From NCBI RefSeq assembly GCF_903645325.1, contig NZ_CAHJXQ010000002.1, forward strand, positions 372,001 to 436,000: DNA of 64,000 nucleotides, in the 5' to 3' direction. Shown here one piece after another: positions 56,055-63,569 of this stretch; the first letter of the stretch is position 1, and every line of letters starts with the position of its first letter. Origin of the DNA: Microbacterium tenebrionis. GTDB lineage: Bacteria; Actinomycetota; Actinomycetes; Actinomycetales; Microbacteriaceae. The position numbers and the translations under genes are program-made. The notes below the pieces were generated by a model. The model saw only the letters and a list, made by a program, of their open reading frames with translations, did not search any database and was not told the DNA's origin.

Positions 56055-57572
56055 TCAGTCCGCGGCGACGGTGACGCCGGCGAGGTCGATGCGCGAGTTG
56101 ATCGAGTCCTGCGGGAAGCCGGAGACGGTCGGGCGGACGGCGGTGATCGTCTGTCCGTTGTAGAGCCAGTCCGCCGCGTGGTCCTCGGACACGAGGCGTG
56201 CCGCCTGTGCGAGCAGCTCGGCGGAGGCGTCGGCATCGGTCTCGGCCAGCGCGCGGGTGTAGAGGTCCTGCACCTCCGGGTTGTCGTAGCCGAAGTAGTA
56301 GTCCGGATTGGCGAAGTTGCCGAAGTCGCGGGGCTCGACGTGCAGGACGAAGCTGAGGTCGTAGTCCTTGTTCGTGTAGACGTCCTCGAGCCAGGTCGGG
56401 AACTCGACCGGGTCGACCTCGAGGGTGACCCCGACCTTCGCGAAGTCGGAGATCAGCACCTGCGAGACGGTGGTGCCGTAGAACGACGGGATCGTCAGCG
56501 TGAGCTCCAGGTCCTCCTGGCCGGCCTCCGCGAGCAGCTCCTGCGCCTTCTCGGGGTCGTAGGGGGCGACGTCCGAGAGGTCCTCGTACCCGGGGTCGAG
56601 CTCGGGGATCGGACCGTACAGCGGCTCACCCGCGCCCACGGCTTCGATAAGGCCCTCGTGGTCGATGGCCAGGCGCAGCGCCTCTCGGACGCGCACGTCG
56701 TCGAGCGGTGCCTTGGCGTTGTTGAACGCGAGGGTCGCCTTGTCGGTGGTGCGTCCGGTCGTCAGTGCGAACTCTCCGGAGCTCTCCAGTTCGGGTGCGA
56801 GGTTGGGGTCGACCGCCGTGAGGACGTCGAGGCTGCCGTCGAGGGCGGCGTTCACACCTGCGGTGAAGTCCGGGATGTACTCGAAGACGACCTCGGCGAC
56901 GCCGGCCGAGTCGCCCCAGTAGTCGTCGAACCGGTCGAAGGTGATGCTGCTGCCGCGGCTCCAGTTCTGGAGGGTGAAGGGCCCTGTGCCGTTCTCCGCT
57001 GTCTGCAGATCGGTCGTGTCTCCGCTGCGGAACACGAGTCCGGCGGGGCCCGTGAGCGCGAACAGGAAGTTCTGGTTCGGCTCGGTCAGGGTGATGACGA
57101 CGGTCATGTCGTCAGGGGCCTCGATGGAGTCGACGGCGGCGAACTCGGCGTGGCCCTGCAGCGATTCGTCGGTCTGCACGGCTTCGTACGAGGCGACGAC
57201 GTCGGCGGAGGTGAGGGCCGAGCCGTCGTGGAACGTGATGCCCTCGTTGAGGGTGAACGTGTAGGTCAGGCCGTCGTCGGAGACCTCGTAGCCTGATGCC
57301 AGGCGCGGTTCGATCGTGTTGTCCTGGGCGCGCGAGACGAGGCCCTCGTAGATGTTGTCGACGAGCACCTGTTCGAGAGCGGCGCCGCTGGTGTGGCGGA
57401 TGTCGAGGTTGGTCGGCTCGAGGACGAGGCCCACCGTGAGGGTCGCGGCGGGGTCCGGCGTGCCGCTCGAGGTCTGCTCCGGGTCGGGCGAGGTGCTCGT
57501 GCAGGCGCTGAGCACGACGGCGGTGGCGGCGAGCGCCGATACGACGGCGAGGCGTCTGGTGCGGTGGGACAT
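56055..57572 (-). CDS. ABC transporter substrate-binding lipoprotein (SBP_bac_5)
   Basis: A 505-residue lipoprotein with signal peptide and lipobox (VVLSAC; lipidated Cys near residue 24). An acidic Ser/Thr linker is followed by a family 5 binding domain: GLTYTFTLNEGITFHDGSALTSADVV is the hallmark motif, followed by NGTGPFTLQNWSRG. It likely binds peptides or a metallophore, possibly nickel; the ligand cannot be read from sequence. It begins the four transporter genes and is 75 nt downstream of the hydrolase gene. Confidence 0.92.
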   Translation of the reverse strand: MSHRTRRLAVVSALAATAVVLSACTSTSPDPEQTSSGTPDPAATLTVGLVLEPTNLDIRHTSGAALEQVLVDNIYEGLVSRAQDNTIEPRLASGYEVSDDGLTYTFTLNEGITFHDGSALTSADVVASYEAVQTDESLQGHAEFAAVDSIEAPDDMTVVITLTEPNQNFLFALTGPAGLVFRSGDTTDLQTAENGTGPFTLQNWSRGSSITFDRFDDYWGDSAGVAEVVFEYIPDFTAGVNAALDGSLDVLTAVDPNLAPELESSGEFALTTGRTTDKATLAFNNAKAPLDDVRVREALRLAIDHEGLIEAVGAGEPLYGPIPELDPGYEDLSDVAPYDPEKAQELLAEAGQEDLELTLTIPSFYGTTVSQVLISDFAKVGVTLEVDPVEFPTWLEDVYTNKDYDLSFVLHVEPRDFGNFANPDYYFGYDNPEVQDLYTRALAETDADASAELLAQAARLVSEDHAADWLYNGQTITAVRPTVSGFPQDSINSRIDLAGVTVAAD

Positions 57573-57647
57573 GATGATCGCGGGGTCCTCTCGGGCGGCG
57601 GGTTCGCTGTGCGCCGGTTCGGGGTGATGCCTGGGCAGGATGCCGGG

Positions 57648-58577
57648 TCAGGCGGGTGAGACGACCGCGGCCCTGATGAGCTCGGCGAGCTCTCCCGGGG
57701 CGGTCTCCTGGACATTGTGGGTCGCGTCGAGCTGAACGACGCGTGCGCCGGGGACGCGACGCTCGAACTCGGCGGCGTCGTCCTCTCCCGCGAATCCGCG
57801 CAGAGCGCGGACGAGCGTGATCGGCGCGGCGGTGCCGGCGAGGTCATCCCATCCGCGGGCGTCCATGATCGCGCGCGGCGCGTCGGTATCAGTGGCACCG
57901 GCGGAACCCGCCAGCGCCTTCGCCGCGAGATGGGCGAAGTGGTGCTTCCACTCGATCCGCCCGTCGGCGCGGACGCGGGTGTTGAGGAAGACCCCGCGTT
58001 CGGTCTCGGGGCGGGTGCTCCCGAAGCCGAGCGACATGGCCCGGTCGACGAGTTCATCGCGGGTCGCGAAGTCGGTGGGACCTTCGTAGAAGGCGCGGAG
58101 GACCGCCGGATCGGCGGTGGTGTCGATTCCGGGCGTGATGTCGACGACGATCAGTTCGCGGACGAGGTCGGCATGAGCGGATGCCACAGCCGCCGCGGTG
58201 AGCCCTCCGAGCGACTGGCCGACGAGGACCTGAGCAGCCGTGGTCCACTCCTGGAGCGCGAGGGCGATGTCGGGGGCGAGCGAGGCGGCGGAGTAGTCGG
58301 CGTCCTCGCGCCAGTCGGAGTCGCCGTGCCCGGCGAGGTCGATGGCGAGAACCGGCTGCTGCAGCTGCAGGACGGTGGTGTCCCAGGTGTGGGCGTTGAG
58401 CCCGGCGCCGTGGAGCAGCGTGACGACCGGGTCACCGGTGCCGTAGCGGAGCGCACTGAGCCGGCGCCCGTCGGGGAGGTCGAGCGTGAGGCGTTCGACG
58501 GGGGGAACGGGTGCGCCGAGGGCCTGTGCCTGGAGCGGGAGGTAGTGGAACTCGCTGTTCTCGGTCGTCACGCCCAT
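57648..58577 (-). CDS. Alpha/beta hydrolase
   Basis: A 309-residue hydrolase from ATG 58577 (MGVTTENSEFHYLPLQAQAL). TLLHGAGLNAHTWDTTVLQL is the oxyanion-hole region, LAIDLAGHGDSDW the adjacent loop, LVGQSLGGLTAAAVA the nucleophile elbow (Ser in GQSLGG), and the C-terminal His is in LDATHNVQETAP. The substrate is unknown. It is the first gene on the same strand as the peptide/nickel ABC transporter, so it may process the imported compound. Its upstream region carries an inverted repeat operator candidate. Confidence 0.85.
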   Translation of the reverse strand: MGVTTENSEFHYLPLQAQALGAPVPPVERLTLDLPDGRRLSALRYGTGDPVVTLLHGAGLNAHTWDTTVLQLQQPVLAIDLAGHGDSDWREDADYSAASLAPDIALALQEWTTAAQVLVGQSLGGLTAAAVASAHADLVRELIVVDITPGIDTTADPAVLRAFYEGPTDFATRDELVDRAMSLGFGSTRPETERGVFLNTRVRADGRIEWKHHFAHLAAKALAGSAGATDTDAPRAIMDARGWDDLAGTAAPITLVRALRGFAGEDDAAEFERRVPGARVVQLDATHNVQETAPGELAELIRAAVVSPA

Positions 58578-58650
58578 ATTCTGCTCCGATTTGCAGGTCA
58601 GCGCGAAACGCGAGAGCAGAGTGCGCGGTGATGCCGGGATCTGGTTGCTA

Positions 58651-58687
58651 AATATGCACATTCAAGGCACGAAAACATGTGCGTATT
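58651..58687. promoter_or_regulatory. Inverted-repeat operator candidate between hydrolase and glycosyltransferase
   Basis: AATATGCACAT (58651-58661) and ATGTGCGTATT (58677-58687) are inverted copies matching at 10 of 11 positions, 15 nt apart. They form an AT-rich island in the divergent gap. Confidence 0.55.
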
Positions 58688-58725
58688 GCATTTGCTGCAT
58701 CAAGATGGCTCACAGGGGCGGTTGC

Positions 58726-58731
58726 TAGTTT
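58726..58731 (+). promoter_or_regulatory. -10 element, near-leaderless glycosyltransferase
   Basis: TAGTTT ends 8 nt before the ATG at 58740, favouring that start over the upstream ATG at 58677. Confidence 0.45.
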
Positions 58732-58739
58732 CGTGCCCC

Positions 58740-60254
58740 ATGCTCACATCGATTCTTCCCTCGCGTGTCCGCTCCGGGAAGCACTATGCGCTCAGCTGGA
58801 GCATTCCCGACGCATTCGGCGGCATGACGAGCGCTCTCCTGCATCGGTCGAGAGCATTCGTCCGCCTCACGGGTCAGCCTGTCGAGATCCTGACCTTCGA
58901 CGATCGGCTGGACTATCCCGAGCTCGTCGATCGACTGCGCTCGTCCGGGGATGTCGTCGACGGCATGCGCATCATCAACATCTGGGAATGGTTCCGCGAG
59001 CACGACGAGCAGCCCGCACGCACGGGAGCATCCGCGCACGGGCACGAGCGCCTCGATCCGGCAGATGGCGACGGGCAGGCCAGACGTGACGGCGTCGTGC
59101 TCGTGAGGCAGCGGCGGACGGAACCTGGCGGTGAAATGCTCGCGACGGACCGCTTCCGGCCCGACGGCACCCTGCTGATGACGGACCGCCGCGACCCGGA
59201 CACGGGTGGGCGCAGCGTCGTCCTCTATGACCGGCGCGGCGAACCCGTGCGCAGGTGGGAGAGCGTCTGGGCGCTGTACAGGCATTGGCTGGACCGCGTC
59301 TTCGGTGCGCAGGAGAGCTTCGTCATCGTGGACTCGAAGACGGTCGCCCGGTTCGCGCGGACGTACCACCGGGCGAACGTCGTGATGATGCACGTGCTGC
59401 ACGGGTCCCACCGATCCGCCGACGGCTCGCAGCTGAGCGCGACGCGGCTCACCGTGCTCGAGCATCTCGATGACTTCGATGCGGTGATCGTCCTCACATC
59501 GCGGCAGCGGGAGGACCTCCTGCACGATCTGGGTCCGCTTGACAACATCGCGGTCATCCCCAATGGTTTCGACGGGGCGGGCCCGTCGCGCGCATCCTCC
59601 GGGAGGCGCAGAGGCCGCGGGGTCATGCTTGCATCGCTCATCGTCCGCAAGCGGGTCTCGCACGCGATCAAGGCTCTCGCCCGGGCCTCGGACGATGCCG
59701 ACCTCACTCTGGATGTCTTCGGCGAGGGAGAGAGGCGCCCGCTCCTGGAGGAGACGATCCGCTCGCTGGGCGTTCAGGATCGTGTGCGCCTGCGGGGGCA
59801 CGTCGACGACGCGCGGGCGGCGTTCGTGTCCGCGGACTTCATGCTCCTGACCTCCAAGACGGAAGGACTTCCGCTCGCTCTCATCGAAGCAATGGCGGCG
59901 GGTTGCATTCCGATCGCGTACGACATCCCCTACGGCCCGTCGGACGTGATCCAGGACGGACGCAACGGCTTCCTCATCCCGCCGGGCGACATCGGCGCCA
60001 TGTCGCGTCGGATCGCCGAGCTCCAGCGGATGCCGGAGCAAGACGTCTCCGCGATGCGCCGTCGCGCCCGCGAGAGCGCTTCACGGTTCGACGACCGGAG
60101 CGTCGTGCGCGCCTGGGGGCGTGAGATGCGACGGGCGCGACGGCGCAAGCGGCGTGCGTCAGACCCCGGTCCCCGTCGCATCCGCCGTCTCGCCGGCCGG
60201 ATCAAGCGGCGCCTGCACCGCCTCGCCGAGCGAGCGCTCGTCCCAGATCCGTGA
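58740..60254 (+). CDS. Family 4-like glycosyltransferase (wall polymer glucosyltransferase-like)
   Basis: A 504-residue GT-B enzyme. The N-terminal half has SWSIPDAFGGMTSALLHRSRAF and a non-conserved middle. The C-terminal donor-binding domain contains VIPNGFDGAG, LIVRKRVSHAIKALARAS, VRLRGHVDDARAAFVSADFMLLTSKTEGLPLALIEAMAAGCIPIAYD (E-x7-E motif) and GPSDVIQDGRNGFLIPPGD. It is closest in type to poly(glycerol-phosphate) alpha-glucosyltransferases acting on wall or capsule polymers; the actual acceptor is inference. The basic C-terminal tail (RRRKRRASD) may bind membrane. Its end overlaps the acyltransferase by 96 nt. Confidence 0.82.
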   Translation: MLTSILPSRVRSGKHYALSWSIPDAFGGMTSALLHRSRAFVRLTGQPVEILTFDDRLDYPELVDRLRSSGDVVDGMRIINIWEWFREHDEQPARTGASAHGHERLDPADGDGQARRDGVVLVRQRRTEPGGEMLATDRFRPDGTLLMTDRRDPDTGGRSVVLYDRRGEPVRRWESVWALYRHWLDRVFGAQESFVIVDSKTVARFARTYHRANVVMMHVLHGSHRSADGSQLSATRLTVLEHLDDFDAVIVLTSRQREDLLHDLGPLDNIAVIPNGFDGAGPSRASSGRRRGRGVMLASLIVRKRVSHAIKALARASDDADLTLDVFGEGERRPLLEETIRSLGVQDRVRLRGHVDDARAAFVSADFMLLTSKTEGLPLALIEAMAAGCIPIAYDIPYGPSDVIQDGRNGFLIPPGDIGAMSRRIAELQRMPEQDVSAMRRRARESASRFDDRSVVRAWGREMRRARRRKRRASDPGPRRIRRLAGRIKRRLHRLAERALVPDP

Positions 60255-61349
60255 GCGGGCCCGCCTCGGCACGGCGCCACCCGCCATCCTGGCGATGCGC
60301 TGGGACGGCGCCTCCACGACGCGGTGGAACACGGCGGCCAGGACGAGGCTGGTCGGGATGCCGATGGTCATCACGAGCGGCCATCTGTCGCTGCCCCACA
60401 GGTAGGCCAGTGTCGCGATGACGGGCACGTGCACGAGGTAGAGGCTGTACGACGTGCGCCCCAGCCACTGCGGAACCCGCCCTTCGAGTGCCGTGCGCAG
60501 CCACGGCCATCCCAGCGCTGCGACGATCGCCAGTACGGCGCCGATGCCGGCCAGTCCCCACATGGTGCGGCCGAGCAGGCTGCCGGGAGCGGCGACCGGT
60601 CGAGCGAGCCGGCTCGCGATGAGCAGCGCTAGCGCGCCGGCGGTGAACGCGGGCCAGAAGGCAGGGTGCCGGGGCCGGCGCACCCACGCCAGCAGGTCGT
60701 CGAACCGGACGGCCATCAGGGTGCCGAGCAGGAACACAGGCAGGTAGACGAGCGGTTCTGCGTCGATCAGCCGCCCCGCTACGGTGAGCGCGCAGCATCC
60801 GATCGCCGCGATGAGGGCGTGCCGGCGCACGACGATCGCGACGCCGATGAACATCGGGAGGCCCAGCGAGAAGATGAGCTCCCAGCGCAAGGACCACAGG
60901 ACGTTGTTGATGTCGTAGCTCGTCGTCGTCAGGAGGGCCTCGTCGAAGAACGAGCTCCACGTGACCGTCGCGGCCTGCGTGTTCTGCATCCACGAGTCAT
61001 CGGGCATGGTCGCAGGGTCCCGCGGCACCAGCGCAATGAGGCCGGCGGCGAGAACGACGGAGGCCCACACCGGCAGGTACAGGCGCAGGATGCGCGTGGG
61101 GTAGTAGCGCAACCAGCTGAAGCCGTCGCGCAGCACCGGCAGCGCCACGACGAAGCCCGACAGCACGAAGAACACCAGCACGGCCTCGGTTCCGGCGAAC
61201 AGGATCTTCGCCGGCGTCTGCGTCAGCCAGGCGGCGGTGGCATCGTCCAGATACGGTATCGCGACGAGACTGCAGTGGTACACGAGGACCACAGCCGCGG
61301 CTGCGCCGCGGACTCCGTCAAGACTCCTCATGCGTTGCGTGTTCGCCAT
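60159..61349 (-). CDS. Acyltransferase 3 family membrane protein (OafA/YrhL-like)
   Basis: A 396-residue protein with about ten TM segments. RSLDGVRGAAAAVVLVYHCSLVAI carries the catalytic-like His, and RILRLYLPVWASVVLAAG and LWSLRWELIFSLGLPMFIGV (including the Glu) match the acyltransferase 3 family. It O-acetylates extracellular sugars or lipids. ATG 61349 is favoured by a TAGCGT -10 about 8 nt upstream. Its convergent end overlaps the glycosyltransferase by 96 nt, so the last about 30 residues are antisense to it. Confidence 0.88.
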   Translation of the reverse strand: MANTQRMRSLDGVRGAAAAVVLVYHCSLVAIPYLDDATAAWLTQTPAKILFAGTEAVLVFFVLSGFVVALPVLRDGFSWLRYYPTRILRLYLPVWASVVLAAGLIALVPRDPATMPDDSWMQNTQAATVTWSSFFDEALLTTTSYDINNVLWSLRWELIFSLGLPMFIGVAIVVRRHALIAAIGCCALTVAGRLIDAEPLVYLPVFLLGTLMAVRFDDLLAWVRRPRHPAFWPAFTAGALALLIASRLARPVAAPGSLLGRTMWGLAGIGAVLAIVAALGWPWLRTALEGRVPQWLGRTSYSLYLVHVPVIATLAYLWGSDRWPLVMTIGIPTSLVLAAVFHRVVEAPSQRIARMAGGAVPRRARSRIWDERSLGEAVQAPLDPAGETADATGTGV

Positions 61350-61380
61350 CTGCACCCACGCTAGAGACGGGGTCTGAGCC

Positions 61381-61386
61381 TAAGCT
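61381..61386 (+). promoter_or_regulatory. -10 element, leaderless AhpD-like gene
   Basis: TAAGCT ends 6 nt before the ATG at 61393. Confidence 0.55.
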
Positions 61387-61392
61387 GAGGGC

Positions 61393-61869
61393 ATGAGCGA
61401 GACGCGCGTGCGCCTGTCGAAGACCGAGCCGGCCGCGTACGAGACTCTGGATCAGTTCGCCAGGACCGTCGGCCAGATCTGTCGCGACAACGGCATCGAC
61501 GACCGGCTCAAGGAGATCGTGATGATCCACTGCTCGCAGCTCAACGGTTGCGCGTACTGTGCGCGCGTCCATCTCGACCGTGCGGTGAAGGCCGGCCTCG
61601 ACACCGACACGATCGTGCAGATCCCCACCTGGCGCGAGAGCGGCGTGTTCTCGGATCGCGAGCGTGCGGCCCTCGAACTGGCCGAGGCGTTCACCTTCAT
61701 CCACGACGACGGCATCCCCGACGACGTGTACGACCGCGTGGGCGGCGTGCTCACGGAGAAGGAGTACGCCGCGTTGAGTTGGGCGTGCGTGTCGATCAAC
61801 GCCTTCAACCGGATCGTGATCGCCGGACGGTATCCGGTCCCGCCGCGTGCAGATCAGGCGCCGGTGTGA
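61393..61869 (+). CDS. Carboxymuconolactone decarboxylase (AhpD-like) family protein
   Basis: A 158-residue protein of the AhpD-like fold. The redox/catalytic motif is CAYCARVH (CxxC-x2-H) in SQLNGCAYCARVHLDRAV, preceded by KEIVMIHC. ALELAEAFTFIHD and the following helix are typical. Members are alkylhydroperoxidase-like reductants. It overlaps the phosphatase gene by 4 nt (GTGA), so the two are coupled. Confidence 0.88.
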   Translation: MSETRVRLSKTEPAAYETLDQFARTVGQICRDNGIDDRLKEIVMIHCSQLNGCAYCARVHLDRAVKAGLDTDTIVQIPTWRESGVFSDRERAALELAEAFTFIHDDGIPDDVYDRVGGVLTEKEYAALSWACVSINAFNRIVIAGRYPVPPRADQAPV

Positions 61870-62573
61870 CGCTCCTCGAACTCCCCGGCGTGTTCAACGC
61901 CCGTGACGTCGGCGGGATGCCGGCGTCACGCGGCCGCATCCGCGAGGGCATGCTGCTGCGCTCGGGCAGCCTCGTCGCGGCGAAGCCGGCGGCCGTCGCC
62001 GCGATCGAGCACCGCGTCGGACACATCGTCGACCTGCGCGGCGGCCAGGAGGTCGCCGAAGCGCCGTCGGCGGTCAGCTCGGTGCCCACGACGAACCTGC
62101 CGCTGTTCCTCGGCTCGGTCGCGTCGTTCTTCGACGAGGATCTGAGTCTGGAGGAGATGTACCGTCACCTGGTCGACGAGAGCGGCGCGCGGCTGGCGGA
62201 CGCCGTCCGCGTGATCGCGGAAGGGGAGGGCACCCTGGTGCACTGCACGGTGGGCAAGGACCGCACAGGGGTCACGGTCGCGCTCGCCCTTTCGGCTGTC
62301 GACGCGGATCGGGACGCCGTCGTCGCGGATTACGCGCTCACGGCGTCGCAGCTGCCGGCCGAGCGCAATCACCGGATCACGGAGTTCCTCCGGGCGCAGC
62401 ATCCGCACGCCGAGAACGCGGTGGCCCTGGCGACGCAGTCGCCGGCCGCTGTCATGCGCGGCATCCTCGACGAGATCGACCGCCGGTGGGGGTCTTCCGC
62501 CGACTATCTGCGCGCTCACGGCCTCGCCGACGACGAACTCGACGCGCTACGGGCTGCACTCATCGAGTCCTGA
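61866..62573 (+). CDS. Tyrosine/serine protein phosphatase (MptpB/LipA-like)
   Basis: A 235-residue phosphatase from GTG 61866. The P-loop is HCTVGKDRTGVTVALAL, with FNARDVGGMPA, LLRSGSL and IVDLRGGQEVAE typical of the MptpB/Siw14 type (DSP-PTPB). Its substrate could be phosphotyrosine, phosphoserine or phosphoinositides. It shares an operon with the AhpD-like gene; the stop is 60 nt before the SIP gene. Confidence 0.88.
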   Translation: MTLLELPGVFNARDVGGMPASRGRIREGMLLRSGSLVAAKPAAVAAIEHRVGHIVDLRGGQEVAEAPSAVSSVPTTNLPLFLGSVASFFDEDLSLEEMYRHLVDESGARLADAVRVIAEGEGTLVHCTVGKDRTGVTVALALSAVDADRDAVVADYALTASQLPAERNHRITEFLRAQHPHAENAVALATQSPAAVMRGILDEIDRRWGSSADYLRAHGLADDELDALRAALIES

Positions 62574-62592
62574 GCACGATCTGAACTGAGCA

Positions 62593-62623
62593 AGGTAAGG
62601 CAACCCTTCATGGGTGGTACGAT
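62593..62623 (+). promoter_or_regulatory. IdeR/DtxR iron box and promoter of the SIP gene
   Basis: AGGTAAGGCAACCCT (62593-62607) matches the DtxR/IdeR consensus at 12 of 15 core positions by my alignment. The -10 TACGAT (62618-62623) lies downstream, so the box covers the -35 region, the geometry of repression by iron. Confidence 0.55.
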
Positions 62624-62632
62624 GAGGGAATC

Positions 62633-63103
62633 ATGACGACCTCGACCGAACTGCGAAGCGGACGCGCCCAGCGCCGAGCCGCTCGTCTGCGCTCGCACCA
62701 CCTGGTGACCGCGGACGAGAACTCGCTGCTCGAACTCGAGTCGTTCCTCGCCACGTTGCCGCTGTGCGCTTCGGGCCGGGTGTTCATCGAGGTCGCCGAC
62801 CCGGCCGACATCGGCGTGATCGATGCGCCGGCACGCATGACCGTGACGTGGCTCGCCCGTTCGTCGCGCTCCGGCGCTCCCGGTACCGGACGCTCCTGCA
62901 CGCCCGGGACGGCTCTGGCCCGCGCGACCTGCGCCTGGGCGGACGAGATGCTGTGCGACAGCGAGCTGCCGACCCACGTCACGCTTCTGGGCGGCTATCT
63001 CGGTTCGGCTGACATCGTCGAGCATCTGACCGGGGCTCTCGACGTCCCGGCCGAGATGATCAGCGCCCCGGACCGGTTCGGGCTGCTGCCGTCCGCGAAC
63101 TGA
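62633..63103 (+). CDS. SIP-domain protein lacking the FAD domain
   Basis: A 156-residue protein. LLELESFLATLPLCASGRVFIEVADPADIGVI and TVTWLARSSRSGAPGTG are the signature of the siderophore-interacting protein C-terminal (NAD(P)H-binding) domain. CTPGTALARATCAWADEM follows. The N-terminal FAD-binding domain of full SIP ferric reductases is missing, so this may bind a partner or act as a regulator. Iron control is suggested by the upstream iron box. Short leader of 2-3 nt. Confidence 0.72.
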   Translation: MTTSTELRSGRAQRRAARLRSHHLVTADENSLLELESFLATLPLCASGRVFIEVADPADIGVIDAPARMTVTWLARSSRSGAPGTGRSCTPGTALARATCAWADEMLCDSELPTHVTLLGGYLGSADIVEHLTGALDVPAEMISAPDRFGLLPSAN

Positions 63104-63569
63104 CCGCGGCCGTTCGGCTCGATCGCCGTACGTAGTTGCCATCCTCGAGGCCGGCCTCGATCTCGAACCGATTGAGCATCGGATCGCGTCCTGCGAACAG
63201 GTACAGGACGGGCATGAGGAATCCGTAACGGAGCCACTGCGCCTTGTGCACGGCCTCGTGCCGCAGGATGGCGTCGCTGGGGTCGGCATCGCCGGTCAGG
63301 AAGCACCCGCCCACGCAGATGCCTCCTCGGTTGAACGTCCATTTCGGCATGCCGCGGAACACCCACAGGCCCGCGCGGCGCTCGATCGGCCCTGTGCTCC
63401 ACAGCGAGCCCCAGATCCAGCCGACGGTGGTTCCCCAGGCATAGCCGATCCGGCTGATCGGCGACCGCAGCAGGAACGACGGGATCCGGCGATCGAACCG
63501 GCGTCCCCGCTGGAGCGCGGCGTCTGCGGCTGCGCGCCAATCGGGACGCGGCGATGAGCCCGGCGTCAT
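63060..63569 (-). CDS. Small HEXXH (zincin-like) protein of unknown function
   Basis: A 169-residue protein from ATG 63569. A basic N-terminus and an aromatic segment (IGYAWGTTVGWIWGSLWST) precede GLWVFRGMPKWTFNRGG. HEAVH is at residues 104-108 (LRHEAVHKAQWLRYGF), followed by a hydrophobic stretch and NRFEIEAGLEDGNYV, where E136 or E138 could be a third zinc ligand. The only cysteines are C85 and C89 in GICVGGCF. The start overlaps the arginase-like stop (ATGA), and the 3' end overlaps the SIP gene by 44 nt. Confidence 0.65.
   Translation of the reverse strand: MTPGSSPRPDWRAAADAALQRGRRFDRRIPSFLLRSPISRIGYAWGTTVGWIWGSLWSTGPIERRAGLWVFRGMPKWTFNRGGICVGGCFLTGDADPSDAILRHEAVHKAQWLRYGFLMPVLYLFAGRDPMLNRFEIEAGLEDGNYVRRSSRTAAVSSRTAAARTGPGR

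Noticed and set aside
58677..58740. Upstream ATG (58677) as the start of the glycosyltransferase
   Set aside because: It lies inside the AT-rich inverted repeat and upstream of a good -10, and the added residues are not family-like; ATG 58740 is preferred.
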